Shown in pieces: positions 23,677 to 34,037 of a DNA stretch of 64,000 bases (its first letter is position 1; each line of letters opens with the position of its first letter). This DNA is from Prevotella sp. UBA6994 (GTDB lineage Bacteria; Bacteroidota; Bacteroidia; Bacteroidales; Bacteroidaceae): NCBI GenBank assembly GCA_002449845.1, contig DJXW01000031.1, positions 1 to 64,000 of the forward strand, read 5' to 3'. Position numbers and translations under genes: made by a program. Below the pieces are notes generated by a model. It was given only the letters and a program-made list of their open reading frames with translations, was not told the DNA's origin and did no database searches.

Positions 23677-26169
23677 TTATCTCTTGCAAGGCGACTCGTC
23701 ACCATACAGGAAGGATGGCTGGTAGCCACCAGCGTCGATGACGATTTTCTCAAAGACAATAGCTGGGTCTTCGGGATGAATGGTGAGCGTATGAACGTCT
23801 TGATGGGGGAGGGAGAAGGTACGAAAGGTTTCAATCACTCTCCTTGCCACGGTGGGATAGAAGATGGAATAGATGTTTTCCTTTGCCTCGTTCAGACGGT
23901 CGTTGAATACCACTCTCTGCGGCTCACCGTTGTCGAGAGATACGGTAAATGCCAATCCTCCCTTATTGAGATAGTCGAGGGTAGATTTCACAACGACATA
24001 TACTTTTACCGATTCTGGTTGCTTTCCATTCAGTGAGAACTGATAGGTGAGGGCAGCATTTCCCGTTTGTTGGGTATAAGGCATCAATGCCAATCCGCTG
24101 CGCGTCCTTCCCATGTATGGTATTACCGTCCATGATGTTTGGTCGGTAGCGGTAGCCGTGTGGTAGTGCTCAGCCTCCATCACCACCATTCCATTTTTCT
24201 CTGTGAACGAATATCCACCGTTTCCATTTTCCACCTTTCTTACCTTAGGCATTCTGTCGGCAGGGAAATTATCGTTCCACGACGTATATCCAATGTGTTT
24301 TTGCGTCATCATCCCGTTCCATTTGCCGTTGGCAAAGTCGTGGTTATAGGCAGCGCAGAGCAGGGAGTCACGCACGAATGCCTCACGCACCCTTTCAGCC
24401 CAGATGTTGGCATCAGGATTGTTTTGTGCAGCCAACGAGAGATTCATGGCTTGCGCGTAGTACATTTGGTGAACGTTAGACATAGCCTGTATGGGGAACA
24501 GGATGATTTGTTGGTAAGCATCGCGATACTGTTGGGGTAAGGTAAGATATTGGCGCAGAGCCTCCGCTTCCAGTCGCATATATTCGTCAGCCACTTGTTT
24601 CCATTCGCCTGTCTCTACGTTATACGTTTTAGCATCCAACATCTCTGCGGTAGAACGCCCGGCATATTTGTTGCAAAGGTTGAGGATGCGTGCAGCTTCT
24701 GCTGCCTGCTCCTTGCCAAACTGTTGCTCACAGAAACGCAGGGTATGGTCGGTGATGTTGTTGGCTTGAAATTCTCTTGGTTTCCATGCCATGTCCATAA
24801 ACATCGTGATGGGATACTCCATGGGCTTGAGGTCGCCCACGTTGAGAATCCACATGCGCTCAATACCATAGTCGTAAGCCAAGGAGAGCTGTTCCCACAT
24901 ATTTTGCGTAGGAGTAACGTTCAGCCATTTCGTGTTGCGAGGAGCGCCAACGTAGTCAACGTGGTAATACAATCCCCAACCACCAGGATGCTTGCGCTCC
25001 TTGGCATTTGGTACACGCCTGACGTTGCCCCAGTTGTCGTCGCAAAGCAAGATAAGTACGTCGTCAGGCACACGCATACCCTTGTCGTAATAGTCGAGCA
25101 CCTCCTTGTACAATGCCCACACCTGTGGTGTTTTGTTGGCAGGTTTTCCCGTTACTTTCTTGATGATATTGCGTTGGTTTTCCACCACCCGTTGCAGCAG
25201 TTTCGTGTCAGCCTCTTCGCTCATGGCTTCGTCACCGTCGCCACGCATACCGATGGTAACGATGTCGTCAGTGCCTTTCATGCGCTCAATGCCCTCACGG
25301 AAGAACTGGTCGAGCTTCTGTTGGTTGGTCTGGTAGTTCCATGCTCCCCATTCCTTTCGTTTGCGAGCATATTCCTGGTGGTTACGTGCCATTGGCTCGT
25401 GATGGGATGTGCCGATGATAATGCCCATCTCGTCTGCCGTCTTCGAGTTGAGTGGGTCGTCAGCATAGAAAGCCCAACTCCACATGGCTGGCCAAAGGAA
25501 GTTGCCTTTGAGTCGCAATATCAACTCAAACACCTTTTCGTAGAAACGGTGGTCACCGTAGTTGGTGCCAAACGTATTCTTCACCCAGGAGGTGAGGCAT
25601 GGAGCCTCGTCGTTGAGGAAGATACCCCGATAGCGCACGGCAGGTTCACCGTCAGTATATTCTCCACGCTTGACAAACAACTGCCCATGTTTCTCGATGG
25701 GTACGTCAGCCCAGTAATACCAAGGAGAAACGCCTATCTGTTGTGACAGTTCATAAATGCCAAACACGGTGCCTCGCTTGTCGCTGCCCGCAATCACCAG
25801 TTGGTTGTCAATGGTCTTGATGATGTATTTCTCCGTCTTTCCCTTGAGGTCGTTAAGGAGTCCTTTCTTCACCCAAGAGTCGATGAGGCTATTGCTGCCC
25901 ACCGTTCCCACTACGATGGCAGATGCAGGGTAGTCTTTCGGCAATGCTGTGATGATATTGGGTTGATGTCCCGTTACTTGCTGCATGTCTTTTTGAAAGG
26001 CATTCAAGGCACGAGTTACACACGAATGTTCCTTTGCGGATAGGCAGAGGGGCAATTCGTGTATGGGAAATACATTCTCTTGTTGGCTGAAAACCACAAA
26101 CTGTGGTGCAGCCAATAGTTGTGTAGTTGTTGCAAGCAAAAGCAATGCAAGTGAAAATATTTTTTTCAT
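23677..26169 (-). CDS. GH115 xylan alpha-1,2-glucuronidase
   Basis: The protein is 830 residues from the ATG at 26169, starting with a signal peptide (MKKIFSLALLLLATTTQLLAAP). Family features in order: an N-terminal alpha/beta domain (KRGTVFGIYELSQQIGVSPWYYWADVP), the catalytic barrel with AVRYRGIFLNDEAP, FLWPAMWSWAFY, GTSHHEPMARN and GMRGDGDEAM, and a C-terminal beta domain (MVVMEAEHYHTA and later KVYVVVKSTLDY). These enzymes remove (4-O-methyl-)glucuronic acid from internal xylose units of polymeric xylan. It has its own -7 box and is separated from the GH95 gene by about 100 bp, so it may form its own transcript. Secretion to periplasm or outer surface is expected. Confidence 0.93.
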   Translation of the reverse strand: MKKIFSLALLLLATTTQLLAAPQFVVFSQQENVFPIHELPLCLSAKEHSCVTRALNAFQKDMQQVTGHQPNIITALPKDYPASAIVVGTVGSNSLIDSWVKKGLLNDLKGKTEKYIIKTIDNQLVIAGSDKRGTVFGIYELSQQIGVSPWYYWADVPIEKHGQLFVKRGEYTDGEPAVRYRGIFLNDEAPCLTSWVKNTFGTNYGDHRFYEKVFELILRLKGNFLWPAMWSWAFYADDPLNSKTADEMGIIIGTSHHEPMARNHQEYARKRKEWGAWNYQTNQQKLDQFFREGIERMKGTDDIVTIGMRGDGDEAMSEEADTKLLQRVVENQRNIIKKVTGKPANKTPQVWALYKEVLDYYDKGMRVPDDVLILLCDDNWGNVRRVPNAKERKHPGGWGLYYHVDYVGAPRNTKWLNVTPTQNMWEQLSLAYDYGIERMWILNVGDLKPMEYPITMFMDMAWKPREFQANNITDHTLRFCEQQFGKEQAAEAARILNLCNKYAGRSTAEMLDAKTYNVETGEWKQVADEYMRLEAEALRQYLTLPQQYRDAYQQIILFPIQAMSNVHQMYYAQAMNLSLAAQNNPDANIWAERVREAFVRDSLLCAAYNHDFANGKWNGMMTQKHIGYTSWNDNFPADRMPKVRKVENGNGGYSFTEKNGMVVMEAEHYHTATATDQTSWTVIPYMGRTRSGLALMPYTQQTGNAALTYQFSLNGKQPESVKVYVVVKSTLDYLNKGGLAFTVSLDNGEPQRVVFNDRLNEAKENIYSIFYPTVARRVIETFRTFSLPHQDVHTLTIHPEDPAIVFEKIVIDAGGYQPSFLYGDESPCKR

Positions 26170-26218
26170 GGTATAGTGAAGTTTATGTTTATCAGTGAAC
26201 ACTAATTAGACCAACGTT

Positions 26219-26226
26219 CAAAGATA
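26219..26226 (-). promoter_or_regulatory. -7 box of the GH115 gene
   Basis: TATCTTTG on the minus strand with a TTG 22 bp upstream (complement of 26249-26251). The transcript start is expected near 26212, giving a leader of about 40 bases. Confidence 0.65.
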
Positions 26227-26265
26227 CGAAGTTTTTTTGATATATTTACAATTGTGTATAACTTT

Positions 26266-28749
26266 TTATTTGATAGAGACAGAATAGGTTTTTCCTGCCG
26301 TGGTAAGGATGTCGTATTCGTAAACTTTGCCAATGTCGATCAATGGGAAGGAAGACAGTTTGGAAGAAACAAGGGGAGTCTTGACTTCAGCCTTCTTGAG
26401 CAATGGGTTATCTACCTCACCCTGTGCCTCTTTCAGTTGTTTCCCCTTCAAGGGAACGTATGAACGTAGGCGAAGGGTTCCGCCGAGTTTAGAAGTGATA
26501 GTAGCCTTCTTCAACTGTCCATTCTCCCAAGTCATGTTTACTATGAATCCTCCACGTGTACATAGTCCTTTTACACTACCATTTTTCCATGCGTCAGGCA
26601 AAGCCGGCAAGAGATGTACGGCACCATCGTGACTTTGCAGAAGCATCTCGCAGACACCTGCAGCACAACCAAAGTTGCCATCAATCTGAAAGGGTGGATG
26701 AGCATCAAAGAGGTTGGGGTAGGTTCTACCGTTGGGATATTGGCGAGCCATGTTGTCATTGGGCAATAGATGAAGCATGTTTTGGATAATCTTAAACGCA
26801 TGATTGCCGTCAAGCATCCTTGCCCAGAAGTTAATCTTCCATCCCAAGCTCCATCCTGTAGCCATGTCGCCTCGTTGCTTGAGGGTATTGGCAGCAGCGG
26901 TGAAGAGTTTGGGGTGAGAATAAGGAGAAATCTGGTTGGAGGGATAGAGCCCATAGAGATGAGAGATGTGACGGTGCTCGTCTTTGGGATCGTCAGCGTC
27001 GATGAGCCATTCTTGCAGTTGTCCATACTGCCCAATCTGCATGGGAGGAAGTTTGGCAATGGCTTGACGAAGTTGATTCTGGAAATCCGTATCGTTGACG
27101 TTCAGAATCTCTCCAGCTTGGAGAGTGTTAGAGAGTACGTCAAATGCTATCTGGTTGTCCATCGTAGAACCAGCCGTGACGGTAGTTCCCTTCCCTTGCG
27201 GACCGTGTTCGGGAGAGACGGTGGGAACCGTCATCAGCCATCCCCATTTGGGATGCACCTGCATATAGTCCAGAAGGAATTGGGCTGCACCTTTGAGAAT
27301 GTCGTAATTCTTTTTTAGGAAATCCTTATCGCCCGTATAAAGATAATGCTGCCAGATGTGAGTGGTGAGCCAAGAGCCACCTGTGGGAAACATTCCCCAT
27401 GTAGTACCGTCAACAGGTCCTGCTATGCGCCAAAGGTCGGTGTTGTGATGAGCAACCCATCCATTGCAACCATACATTTGTTTGGCAGTGACGGCGCCAG
27501 TTTCGCTGAGGTCGCGTATCATGCTGAACAATGGTTGTTGTGTTTCAGCAAGATTACTTATCAGCGCAGGCCAGTAGTTCATCTCAGCATTGATGTTGAT
27601 GGTATATTTCGAGTCCCAAGGTGCATTCATCTTATCATTCCACACACCTTGAAGATTGGCGGGTTGTCCGCCAGGTTGTGAGGAAGAAATGAGCAAGTAT
27701 CTGCCATATTGCATCATGAGCGATACCATATCCATATCATTGCCATCGGCAAAGGCAGCCAATCGTTTGTCAGTTTCTAAAGAAGAAGCCTTTGATTTGG
27801 CTAAAACGAGAGACACACGGTCGTATTGCTCACGGTATTTCTTGATGTGGTCGGCAAGTATTTGCTTGTAGCTTTTGCCCATGAGAGAAAGGAGTACCTC
27901 ATTGTTTTTTTGTATCGGGTTACCACTCACGTCATGATAGTTGACGTAGTTGGTGGCAGCAGTGATGTAAATCGTAGCAAAAGAAGCATTTTCCAAGCAA
28001 ACAGACTTTTCTTTCCCCTTCAAGTCTCCGTCAGATTCTATATATATGTGTGATTCAGCTTTCAGTCCTGCCTTGATGCCTTCTTGGTCAACACCATCCA
28101 CCGTTACCAAAAAATCATGATTGTCTAAGCCGTTTGCAGGTCTTGGGACCAATCTGCCTTCAAATGCTTCTATGTGATGTTTCAATGGACTATCAAACGT
28201 CAGTTCAAATGCCAATGCCTTTTTTTTATCAGCCGAAAGACGAATGATAATGGCATTATCGGCTTGCGATGCAAAAGCCGTTCGTTGGTATTTCACATGA
28301 TTGTAAATATATGATGTGGTGGCAGTGGCATTGCCCAAGTTTAATGCTCGTTGATAGTGGGTTACGTCTTGATGCCCGAATTTCATCTTCACGCTTCCCA
28401 AAGGTAAGAAACGCATTCCATGAGGACCTTTGACGAAATACTTATCTAATAGTGCATGAGCTTCCTTTTCCTTATCGTTGAATATTAGGTCTCTCACTTC
28501 CTGTAAGTGGTCCTTCGATTCAAGGCTATTGTTGTTGTGAGGCGAGCCCGACCAAAATGTCTCTTCGTTGAGTTGGATTTCTTCCTCGTTGGTTCCGCCA
28601 TATACCATCGCTCCTAAGTGGGAGTTGCCGATGGGTAACGCTTCCAACCAATGTCGGGCAGGTTGTGAATACCACAATTTATGTGATTGTTGTGCCATTG
28701 CCGAGCAGATGACATGTGAGAATGCAATCAATAATAATAGTCTTTTCAT
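26266..28749 (-). CDS. GH95 alpha-L-fucosidase / alpha-L-galactosidase family enzyme
   Basis: The 827-residue protein has a signal peptide (MKRLLLLIAFSHVICSAMAQ). The family start WYSQPARHWLEALPIGNSHLGAMVYGG with LNEETFWSG is clear, as are the barrel segments NLQGVWNDKMNAPWDSKYTININAEMNYWPA, the HHNTDLWR segment and IDGNFGCAAGVCEML. GH95 enzymes are inverting; members in arabinoxylan loci remove terminal L-galactose from complex side chains, others L-fucose, and sequence reading alone cannot decide. It follows the GH31 gene after 24 bp and is the last gene of a GH97-GH31-GH95 operon. Confidence 0.9.
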   Translation of the reverse strand: MKRLLLLIAFSHVICSAMAQQSHKLWYSQPARHWLEALPIGNSHLGAMVYGGTNEEEIQLNEETFWSGSPHNNNSLESKDHLQEVRDLIFNDKEKEAHALLDKYFVKGPHGMRFLPLGSVKMKFGHQDVTHYQRALNLGNATATTSYIYNHVKYQRTAFASQADNAIIIRLSADKKKALAFELTFDSPLKHHIEAFEGRLVPRPANGLDNHDFLVTVDGVDQEGIKAGLKAESHIYIESDGDLKGKEKSVCLENASFATIYITAATNYVNYHDVSGNPIQKNNEVLLSLMGKSYKQILADHIKKYREQYDRVSLVLAKSKASSLETDKRLAAFADGNDMDMVSLMMQYGRYLLISSSQPGGQPANLQGVWNDKMNAPWDSKYTININAEMNYWPALISNLAETQQPLFSMIRDLSETGAVTAKQMYGCNGWVAHHNTDLWRIAGPVDGTTWGMFPTGGSWLTTHIWQHYLYTGDKDFLKKNYDILKGAAQFLLDYMQVHPKWGWLMTVPTVSPEHGPQGKGTTVTAGSTMDNQIAFDVLSNTLQAGEILNVNDTDFQNQLRQAIAKLPPMQIGQYGQLQEWLIDADDPKDEHRHISHLYGLYPSNQISPYSHPKLFTAAANTLKQRGDMATGWSLGWKINFWARMLDGNHAFKIIQNMLHLLPNDNMARQYPNGRTYPNLFDAHPPFQIDGNFGCAAGVCEMLLQSHDGAVHLLPALPDAWKNGSVKGLCTRGGFIVNMTWENGQLKKATITSKLGGTLRLRSYVPLKGKQLKEAQGEVDNPLLKKAEVKTPLVSSKLSSFPLIDIGKVYEYDILTTAGKTYSVSIK

Positions 28750-28773
28750 GTTTGTTCAAAGATTGATGGATAG

Positions 28774-31266
28774 TTATAAATGGATGCGAATAGTCTTACC
28801 TTGGTAGTTGACGGTCTTTGTCTGACCGTTATGAAGTCTCACGTGGAAAACCCGCTTTTTGGACATTCCTTGATAAGTTCCTTTACGTTTAGCTATCGTG
28901 AGTTGATGGCGAGAATCGTTCCACTCGAACGTAATCTCACTACGCTCACCTTGTTCGTAACGGTTGTTGAAACCTTCATCCTCATAGAGTGTGAATGTAG
29001 CATTCTCGCCTGGGTAAACCCGGATTTCCAAAGGAGCGTCTGCATACTGTGAAGCATATTGCTTGTCGATACTCATGGGAAGGATGCTGCCAGCCTTGAC
29101 AAACACTGGGATGTGAGAAATATCAATATCAGTGGTAACGGTCTGCCCACCATCATAATGCTTACCCGAACGATAGTCGTACCATCCAGAAGGGTGGACG
29201 GGAAGATATGTGTTCCAAGTAGCATGGGGAGCATTCTTGTCCATTGCCTCCGTTACAGGACTCACCAAGAGCGACTTTCCAAACATGTACTCATAATTCT
29301 GTTGTAGGGCAGTATTGTCGTGAGGGAAGTCGAAGACAAGAGGGCGCATCAATGTACTTCCAGCCAGTGAGACCGAAGCTGCATTGGAATAAATATATGG
29401 TATCAGGCGATAACGCTCTTGCAAGCATTGAGAGATAATGGATTGTGCCTCGCTACCATATCGCCACGGTTCTGTATCGCTCATGTAACCATGCACACGC
29501 ATCAAGGGCAGATATACGGCTGTCTGTATCCAGCGCAACATTCGTTCAATGTATTCAGAATTGTTGTATTGGTCTCTTGGACGGAAGAAGCCACCTGCGT
29601 CATACGTCCACCACGGTATTCCTGCTGCTTGCAATCCCAATCCTGCTGTTATCTGATGGCGGAATGTTTTCCAATCGTTGCCCACGTCTCCCGACCATAG
29701 TGCAGCTCCGTAACGCTGAATACCAGGGAATCCACAACGTGTAAGAATCATCGAACGCTTATTCGGTGCATCTTGGCGCAATCCCTCGTAAACGGTTTTA
29801 TTGACAAGGAGAGGATAGACGTTTCTAACTACGTCGCCATCCAATTGTCCGTTCATCACCTTTCTGCCTGTTAGGTCATCGTTTTCTGGCTCGGTAGCAT
29901 CTTGCCACCATGCGTCTATGCCCAATGGCAATAATCGCTGACTGAAATTCTTCCAATAGGCAGAAGCTGCCTGTGGATTGAAGAAGTCTATCCAATCAGT
30001 CTGTGGAATGTAGTAATTATCGTGGAGCATTTGCTTGCCCACCTCAGAGTTTTTGTCAATCTTCGACCACACCGACACCATTAGTCTCATGTTCATTTGA
30101 TGCAAGCTGTCGGTCATGGCTTTGGGCGATGGGTAATGTGTCTCATCAAATTGCATGGAGTTCCAACCATATTTCCCCCAATACTGCCAGTCTTGTACTA
30201 TTACGTCGATGGGCAGATGTTCTTGGCGGAATCGGTTGGCTGTGGTCAATATTTCTTCTTGTGAATGGAACCGTTCCCTGCAATGGATATAACCCATAGC
30301 CCAGATGGGCAGCAGAGGCACGTTGCCCGTTACTTCACGATAAGATGCGATGATGTCATCTGGTTTTCCCACGAAGACGGTATAATCCACCGCATCAGAC
30401 ACAGGTGAATGAAAGACGGTTTCATCTTTCACTTGGTGATAGTATAGAGTAGGGCGGTCGCCATTTGACAATTCAGCCGTAAGATGATGCTTGCCCTCTT
30501 TCAGGTAAACGATGGTAGAAGCTGTGGGCGGCAACCAGAGGTTTTGCATGTCTATCACAACTTTCCCGTCAATGCTTAGTTGATGTCTGCGAGCCATCTT
30601 CTGTCCTACGTCTAACAGTAGTGCATAGTTGCCTGGTTCGGTGATGTTGATGTAGGCATCATAGATATTTCTTTCTCTTACTTCCTGTTTTCCTCCCTCA
30701 GTAGAGGTGACGTTGACCGTTTCGCGTCCACTGCTTCCCTCTTGCTTGACAAATGATACATACTGACTGGATGGATTAAACTCAGTCAGTCCGTAGTTGT
30801 TCCATAACAATCCGTATCCCTTGTTGGAGATGATCATTGGGATGGAGATTTGCGTGTTGACTTGTGTCAAGCGACGAGAGAGTCCTCTCACGTTATGATA
30901 ACCGTCTTGGAACTGTCCGAGTCCAAAGAGATATTCATCCTTCGGAGACGAGATGGTGAGCGTAGCTTGACCTTGTTTCCATTCGTGTGAAGTGGCGTAG
31001 AAAACCACTTTACCATTCTTGTCTTTCACGTAAAGGCGTTGGTTCTCGTTGTCTATCTCAACCGAAATGTCATGCTTTACTTCCAGGTCTTTAACGTAAA
31101 CCCATTCAGGAAGATTGTTGTTGACATCTTTTTCAAGATACTTGATTCTTACGGCGTTGTTTGCCAAGTAAGTCAGTTGGATTGTACCCTTGCCAAAGGG
31201 TAACTGTTCTGCTCGTAAAGATAAGAGCATTGTTAAGAAGAATAATAGAAAGAATGATTTTTTCAT
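28774..31266 (-). CDS. GH31 alpha-glycosidase, probable alpha-xylosidase
   Basis: The ATG at 31266 starts a signal peptide (MKKSFFLLFFLTMLLSLRAEQ); the frame upstream is not protein-like. The mature protein has the GH31 N-terminal beta domain (DEYLFGLGQFQDGYHNVRG), an inserted PA14-like domain (about 205-330: NIYDAYINITEPGNYALLLDVGQK), and the barrel with nucleophile region DAWWQDATEPENDD and acid/base region LWSGDVGNDW. The PA14 insertion is typical of Bacteroidota alpha-xylosidases acting on xyloglucan or on xylan side chains. In this locus, removal of terminal alpha-xylose from arabinoxylan decorations is the likely job. It is co-transcribed with GH97 (23 bp gap) and GH95 (24 bp gap). Confidence 0.88.
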   Translation of the reverse strand: MKKSFFLLFFLTMLLSLRAEQLPFGKGTIQLTYLANNAVRIKYLEKDVNNNLPEWVYVKDLEVKHDISVEIDNENQRLYVKDKNGKVVFYATSHEWKQGQATLTISSPKDEYLFGLGQFQDGYHNVRGLSRRLTQVNTQISIPMIISNKGYGLLWNNYGLTEFNPSSQYVSFVKQEGSSGRETVNVTSTEGGKQEVRERNIYDAYINITEPGNYALLLDVGQKMARRHQLSIDGKVVIDMQNLWLPPTASTIVYLKEGKHHLTAELSNGDRPTLYYHQVKDETVFHSPVSDAVDYTVFVGKPDDIIASYREVTGNVPLLPIWAMGYIHCRERFHSQEEILTTANRFRQEHLPIDVIVQDWQYWGKYGWNSMQFDETHYPSPKAMTDSLHQMNMRLMVSVWSKIDKNSEVGKQMLHDNYYIPQTDWIDFFNPQAASAYWKNFSQRLLPLGIDAWWQDATEPENDDLTGRKVMNGQLDGDVVRNVYPLLVNKTVYEGLRQDAPNKRSMILTRCGFPGIQRYGAALWSGDVGNDWKTFRHQITAGLGLQAAGIPWWTYDAGGFFRPRDQYNNSEYIERMLRWIQTAVYLPLMRVHGYMSDTEPWRYGSEAQSIISQCLQERYRLIPYIYSNAASVSLAGSTLMRPLVFDFPHDNTALQQNYEYMFGKSLLVSPVTEAMDKNAPHATWNTYLPVHPSGWYDYRSGKHYDGGQTVTTDIDISHIPVFVKAGSILPMSIDKQYASQYADAPLEIRVYPGENATFTLYEDEGFNNRYEQGERSEITFEWNDSRHQLTIAKRKGTYQGMSKKRVFHVRLHNGQTKTVNYQGKTIRIHL

Positions 31267-31289
31267 ATTGATTTGATACGCTAAGATTA

Positions 31290-33161
31290 TTATTTGGCAA
31301 CGATGACAAACCCACCCCGTGGTTGGCAATCGATGGATTCGGGAATGGCATCGATAGTTTTGATGTCCCATTTATTGGCGTTGGGATTTTGCCTTGTTCT
31401 TGGTTGGTCGGCAATCATGACAACTTTACTTGAGGTAATGAAGTCGTGAGGGAGGAAAAGAGTCTTTATGCCGTCTGTACCGTTAATTCCAGCAATAAAC
31501 CAAGTGTTCCCATGACGACGAGCCATGACGACGCTCTCACCAGGGTATCCTGACAACAGTCGCGTTTCATCCCACGCGGAAGGAAGAGTGGAAAGAAAAT
31601 CCTGTATCTCTTGTGGTTGGGCTAAATAACTTTCTGGCTTGTCTGCCAAATGTTGCAATCCTGACTCGAAAAGTATCGTAAGAGCCAGTTCATGTGCATT
31701 AGATGTAATGTGCGGATGTTGTGAATCGCTAAACGTACATGGCGTATAATCCATCGGACCAATAACATTTCTGGTGAAAGGCAACGTGGCATTGTGGGAA
31801 GCAGCCTTGCTTGTAAAAGTTGGAACATTGTTGTACCACTCTGCTCCATACACTCCTTCGGTGGATAAAAGGTTGGGATAAGTACGCTGCCAACCTCTGG
31901 GAATCGTTGCTCCGTGAAAGTTGATTAACAAGTGATGTTTTGCCGCACATTCCAACAAATCGATGCAATAGTCCATATTCATCTGGTTGTCACCAGAAAA
32001 GAAGTCTATCTTTACTCCTGCCACTCCCAAACGTTCACACCATGAAAATTCCCGTTCACGATCCTCTGGCTTATTCAAACGAAACTTTGGTCCTGGGGCT
32101 CCGTTAATCCATCCTACGGAAGAATTATACCAGATTAATGGTTTTATACCTTGGCTTTTAGCATAGTTGATGGCATCCTCTATGCTCTTTCCGTCTTTCA
32201 TTTCGTCCCATTCAGCATCTATTAGCACATAAGGTAAATGTAGAGTTACCGCCATGTCAACGTACTTCTTGATGATGTTGAGGTCATTGCTTCCGTGATT
32301 ATATGCCCAATAAATCCATGACACTACTCCAGGATGAATCCAACTGGTGTCTTGAAGTTGATTTTCATTGGAAACATCGGTAATCAATGTCGATTCCACA
32401 ATGTCTGCCAATGTTCCAATGATGGCAACACGCCAAGGAGAATGCCACTCTCCAGTAAGTTGGCATTCGTTTTGGTCAGGACAAACACGATACAACTCTT
32501 TGTCTTTGTCGTTTCTCAAACAAGAGGCACTTTGTTGGCGCTCGATGTTAGCTTCTGAAAGTAGGGCAAACACTCCATTTACAGGTTCTATCAACGAAGG
32601 ATAACCCCATCGGTTGTTTTCTCCATTCCTTCTTGAAGGTGGAGGAGTGCCCGTTGTAGAGAGAGGGAAGAATCCTTCATAGCTATCAGTCCATTGTTGT
32701 ATCCATCTGCGAGTTCCCTCTGATATGCGGTAGGTAGTAAGTTCTTTGGTAATTCTCTCGCCTTGTAAGCCAGACAACTCATAGCGAAAGGCAATCCCGT
32801 CATTGTATAGTCGAAAGACTAATCGTACGGTTTTTTCTTGCTGGTCTTGATAGAGACATACGTATTCGTTGGCTTGGTTGTTGCATAGGAGGCGTTTGCC
32901 AGCTATCATGTTATAGCTTGTTTGTATGCGAGAAGACTTGGAAATCTTCTTGAGCGTCAAGTGCTGTCCTGCGGATGTGGTTTCCATTCCCACTTCTGAT
33001 AGTTCTAACACTTGAAGCTTATTCCAATATACGACGTATCCTTCTCCCTTTCTTTCTATCGTCAGTTTTTTGTTAGGCGATACCATTTTCTTGTTTTTTG
33101 CACTCCATCCACAGAGTGCTATCAACCATGTCATCAGGAGAATCAATGTGAATTTTTTCAT
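31290..33161 (-). CDS. GH97 alpha-glycosidase, probable retaining alpha-galactosidase
   Basis: The protein is 623 residues from the ATG at 33161, starting with a signal peptide (MKKFTLILLMTWLIALCGWSA). The N-terminal beta-super-sandwich and barrel are typical: YVLIDAEWDE, KPLIWYNSSVGW, and LGVAGVKIDFFSGDNQMNMDYCIDLLECAAKHHLLINFHG. The Asp in VKIDFF sits where retaining GH97 enzymes have their nucleophile; the inverting alpha-glucosidases use a Glu elsewhere. It is the first gene of the GH97-GH31-GH95 operon, with a -7 box about 40 bp upstream. In context it would take terminal galactose from xylan side chains. Confidence 0.88.
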   Translation of the reverse strand: MKKFTLILLMTWLIALCGWSAKNKKMVSPNKKLTIERKGEGYVVYWNKLQVLELSEVGMETTSAGQHLTLKKISKSSRIQTSYNMIAGKRLLCNNQANEYVCLYQDQQEKTVRLVFRLYNDGIAFRYELSGLQGERITKELTTYRISEGTRRWIQQWTDSYEGFFPLSTTGTPPPSRRNGENNRWGYPSLIEPVNGVFALLSEANIERQQSASCLRNDKDKELYRVCPDQNECQLTGEWHSPWRVAIIGTLADIVESTLITDVSNENQLQDTSWIHPGVVSWIYWAYNHGSNDLNIIKKYVDMAVTLHLPYVLIDAEWDEMKDGKSIEDAINYAKSQGIKPLIWYNSSVGWINGAPGPKFRLNKPEDREREFSWCERLGVAGVKIDFFSGDNQMNMDYCIDLLECAAKHHLLINFHGATIPRGWQRTYPNLLSTEGVYGAEWYNNVPTFTSKAASHNATLPFTRNVIGPMDYTPCTFSDSQHPHITSNAHELALTILFESGLQHLADKPESYLAQPQEIQDFLSTLPSAWDETRLLSGYPGESVVMARRHGNTWFIAGINGTDGIKTLFLPHDFITSSKVVMIADQPRTRQNPNANKWDIKTIDAIPESIDCQPRGGFVIVAK

Positions 33162-33197
33162 ACGGGTAGGGTATCTTGTTTTTTGTTTATGATGATG

Positions 33198-33205
33198 CAA
33201 AGATA
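33198..33205 (-). promoter_or_regulatory. -7 box of the GH97-GH31-GH95 operon
   Basis: TATCTTTG on the minus strand, transcript start expected near 33191, supporting the ATG at 33161. Confidence 0.65.
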
Positions 33206-33266
33206 ATAAATATTACCGTATTTTTCCTTATGAGATGTAACAAATGCTATCGGGAATGTTACATAA

Positions 33267-33291
33267 TAAAAAAGGTTCTCCGAAGAGAACC
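33267..33291 (-). terminator. intrinsic terminator of the flavodoxin gene
   Basis: On the minus strand GGTTCTC pairs with GAGAACC around a TTCG tetraloop, followed by TTTTTTATT. It lies 50 bp after the flavodoxin stop: a textbook intrinsic terminator. Confidence 0.9.
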
Positions 33292-33340
33292 TCACTTACG
33301 TATTCAAAGAATCGTTTGTATGTCTTTAATGACAAGATGA

Positions 33341-33988
33341 TTAAAGTTTGTCAATCCATTTCTTTACTTTCTCCTTGCCATCACGAACTTCATGGCCATA
33401 GATGGAGAAACCCTTGGTGACGTTAGCTTTCGGGTAAGCCTTCTTCACATCCTCTACACAGTTGCCCAATCCGCTGCCCTCATGGGTGGTGAAAGGAATG
33501 ATGGTTTTACCTGAGAGGTCGTATTTCTTGAAGAAGGTGAACATTACCTGTGGATACGTACCCCACCATACAGGACCGCCGATGAATATGGTGTTGTATT
33601 GGTCAAGGTTGTCTATTCCTCCTTCAAAGGGAGGCAACTCGCCTTTTTCCTGTTCTTCTTTGGCAAGGTCGCACAAGGGCTTGTAAGCCATTCCGTCATA
33701 CTTGTTGGTCTTGATTTCAAATTGGTCGGCTCCCGTAAACTCTGTGATATAATCGGCTACGATTTTCGTATTGCCTACCTTGATGTTTCCCACGGAGTAG
33801 TTGTCTCCTGCATGTGAGAAGAATACTACCAAGATTTTACCACCGTCTTTTTTCAAGGAAAAAACTTGTTCTTCTGTCTCATTTTGTCCTTCTTGTCCTT
33901 CTGTGGTGTTGGGAGCAGCTTTGCCAGTACATGCGGTTGAAATAAGCATGCTCAGTGCCGATGCGAAAAGATACTTCAGTGTTTTCAT
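33341..33988 (-). CDS. flavodoxin-like lipoprotein
   Basis: The protein is 215 residues. The N terminus is a lipoprotein signal with lipobox STAC (cysteine at about residue 20). A Glu/Gln-rich linker follows, then the flavodoxin fold: ILVVFFSHAGDNYSVG (phosphate-binding loop region), TIFIGGPVWWGTYPQ and a final IIPFTTHEGSGLG. Exported flavodoxin-like proteins of this type are common in Bacteroidota; the electron partner is unknown. It is monocistronic, with a -7 box and an inverted repeat upstream and its own terminator, and is not obviously part of xylan use. Confidence 0.88.
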   Translation of the reverse strand: MKTLKYLFASALSMLISTACTGKAAPNTTEGQEGQNETEEQVFSLKKDGGKILVVFFSHAGDNYSVGNIKVGNTKIVADYITEFTGADQFEIKTNKYDGMAYKPLCDLAKEEQEKGELPPFEGGIDNLDQYNTIFIGGPVWWGTYPQVMFTFFKKYDLSGKTIIPFTTHEGSGLGNCVEDVKKAYPKANVTKGFSIYGHEVRDGKEKVKKWIDKL

Positions 33989-34037
33989 GATTCTTTCTGT
34001 TTATATGTGATTATATGTTTTGTTATTATTTCGTTTG

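Noticed and set aside
24550..25746. Long plus-strand frame (398 codons) opposite the GH115 gene
   Set aside because: It is antisense to a gene with clear family motifs, has Val/His/Cys-rich composition typical of complement frames, and no promoter.
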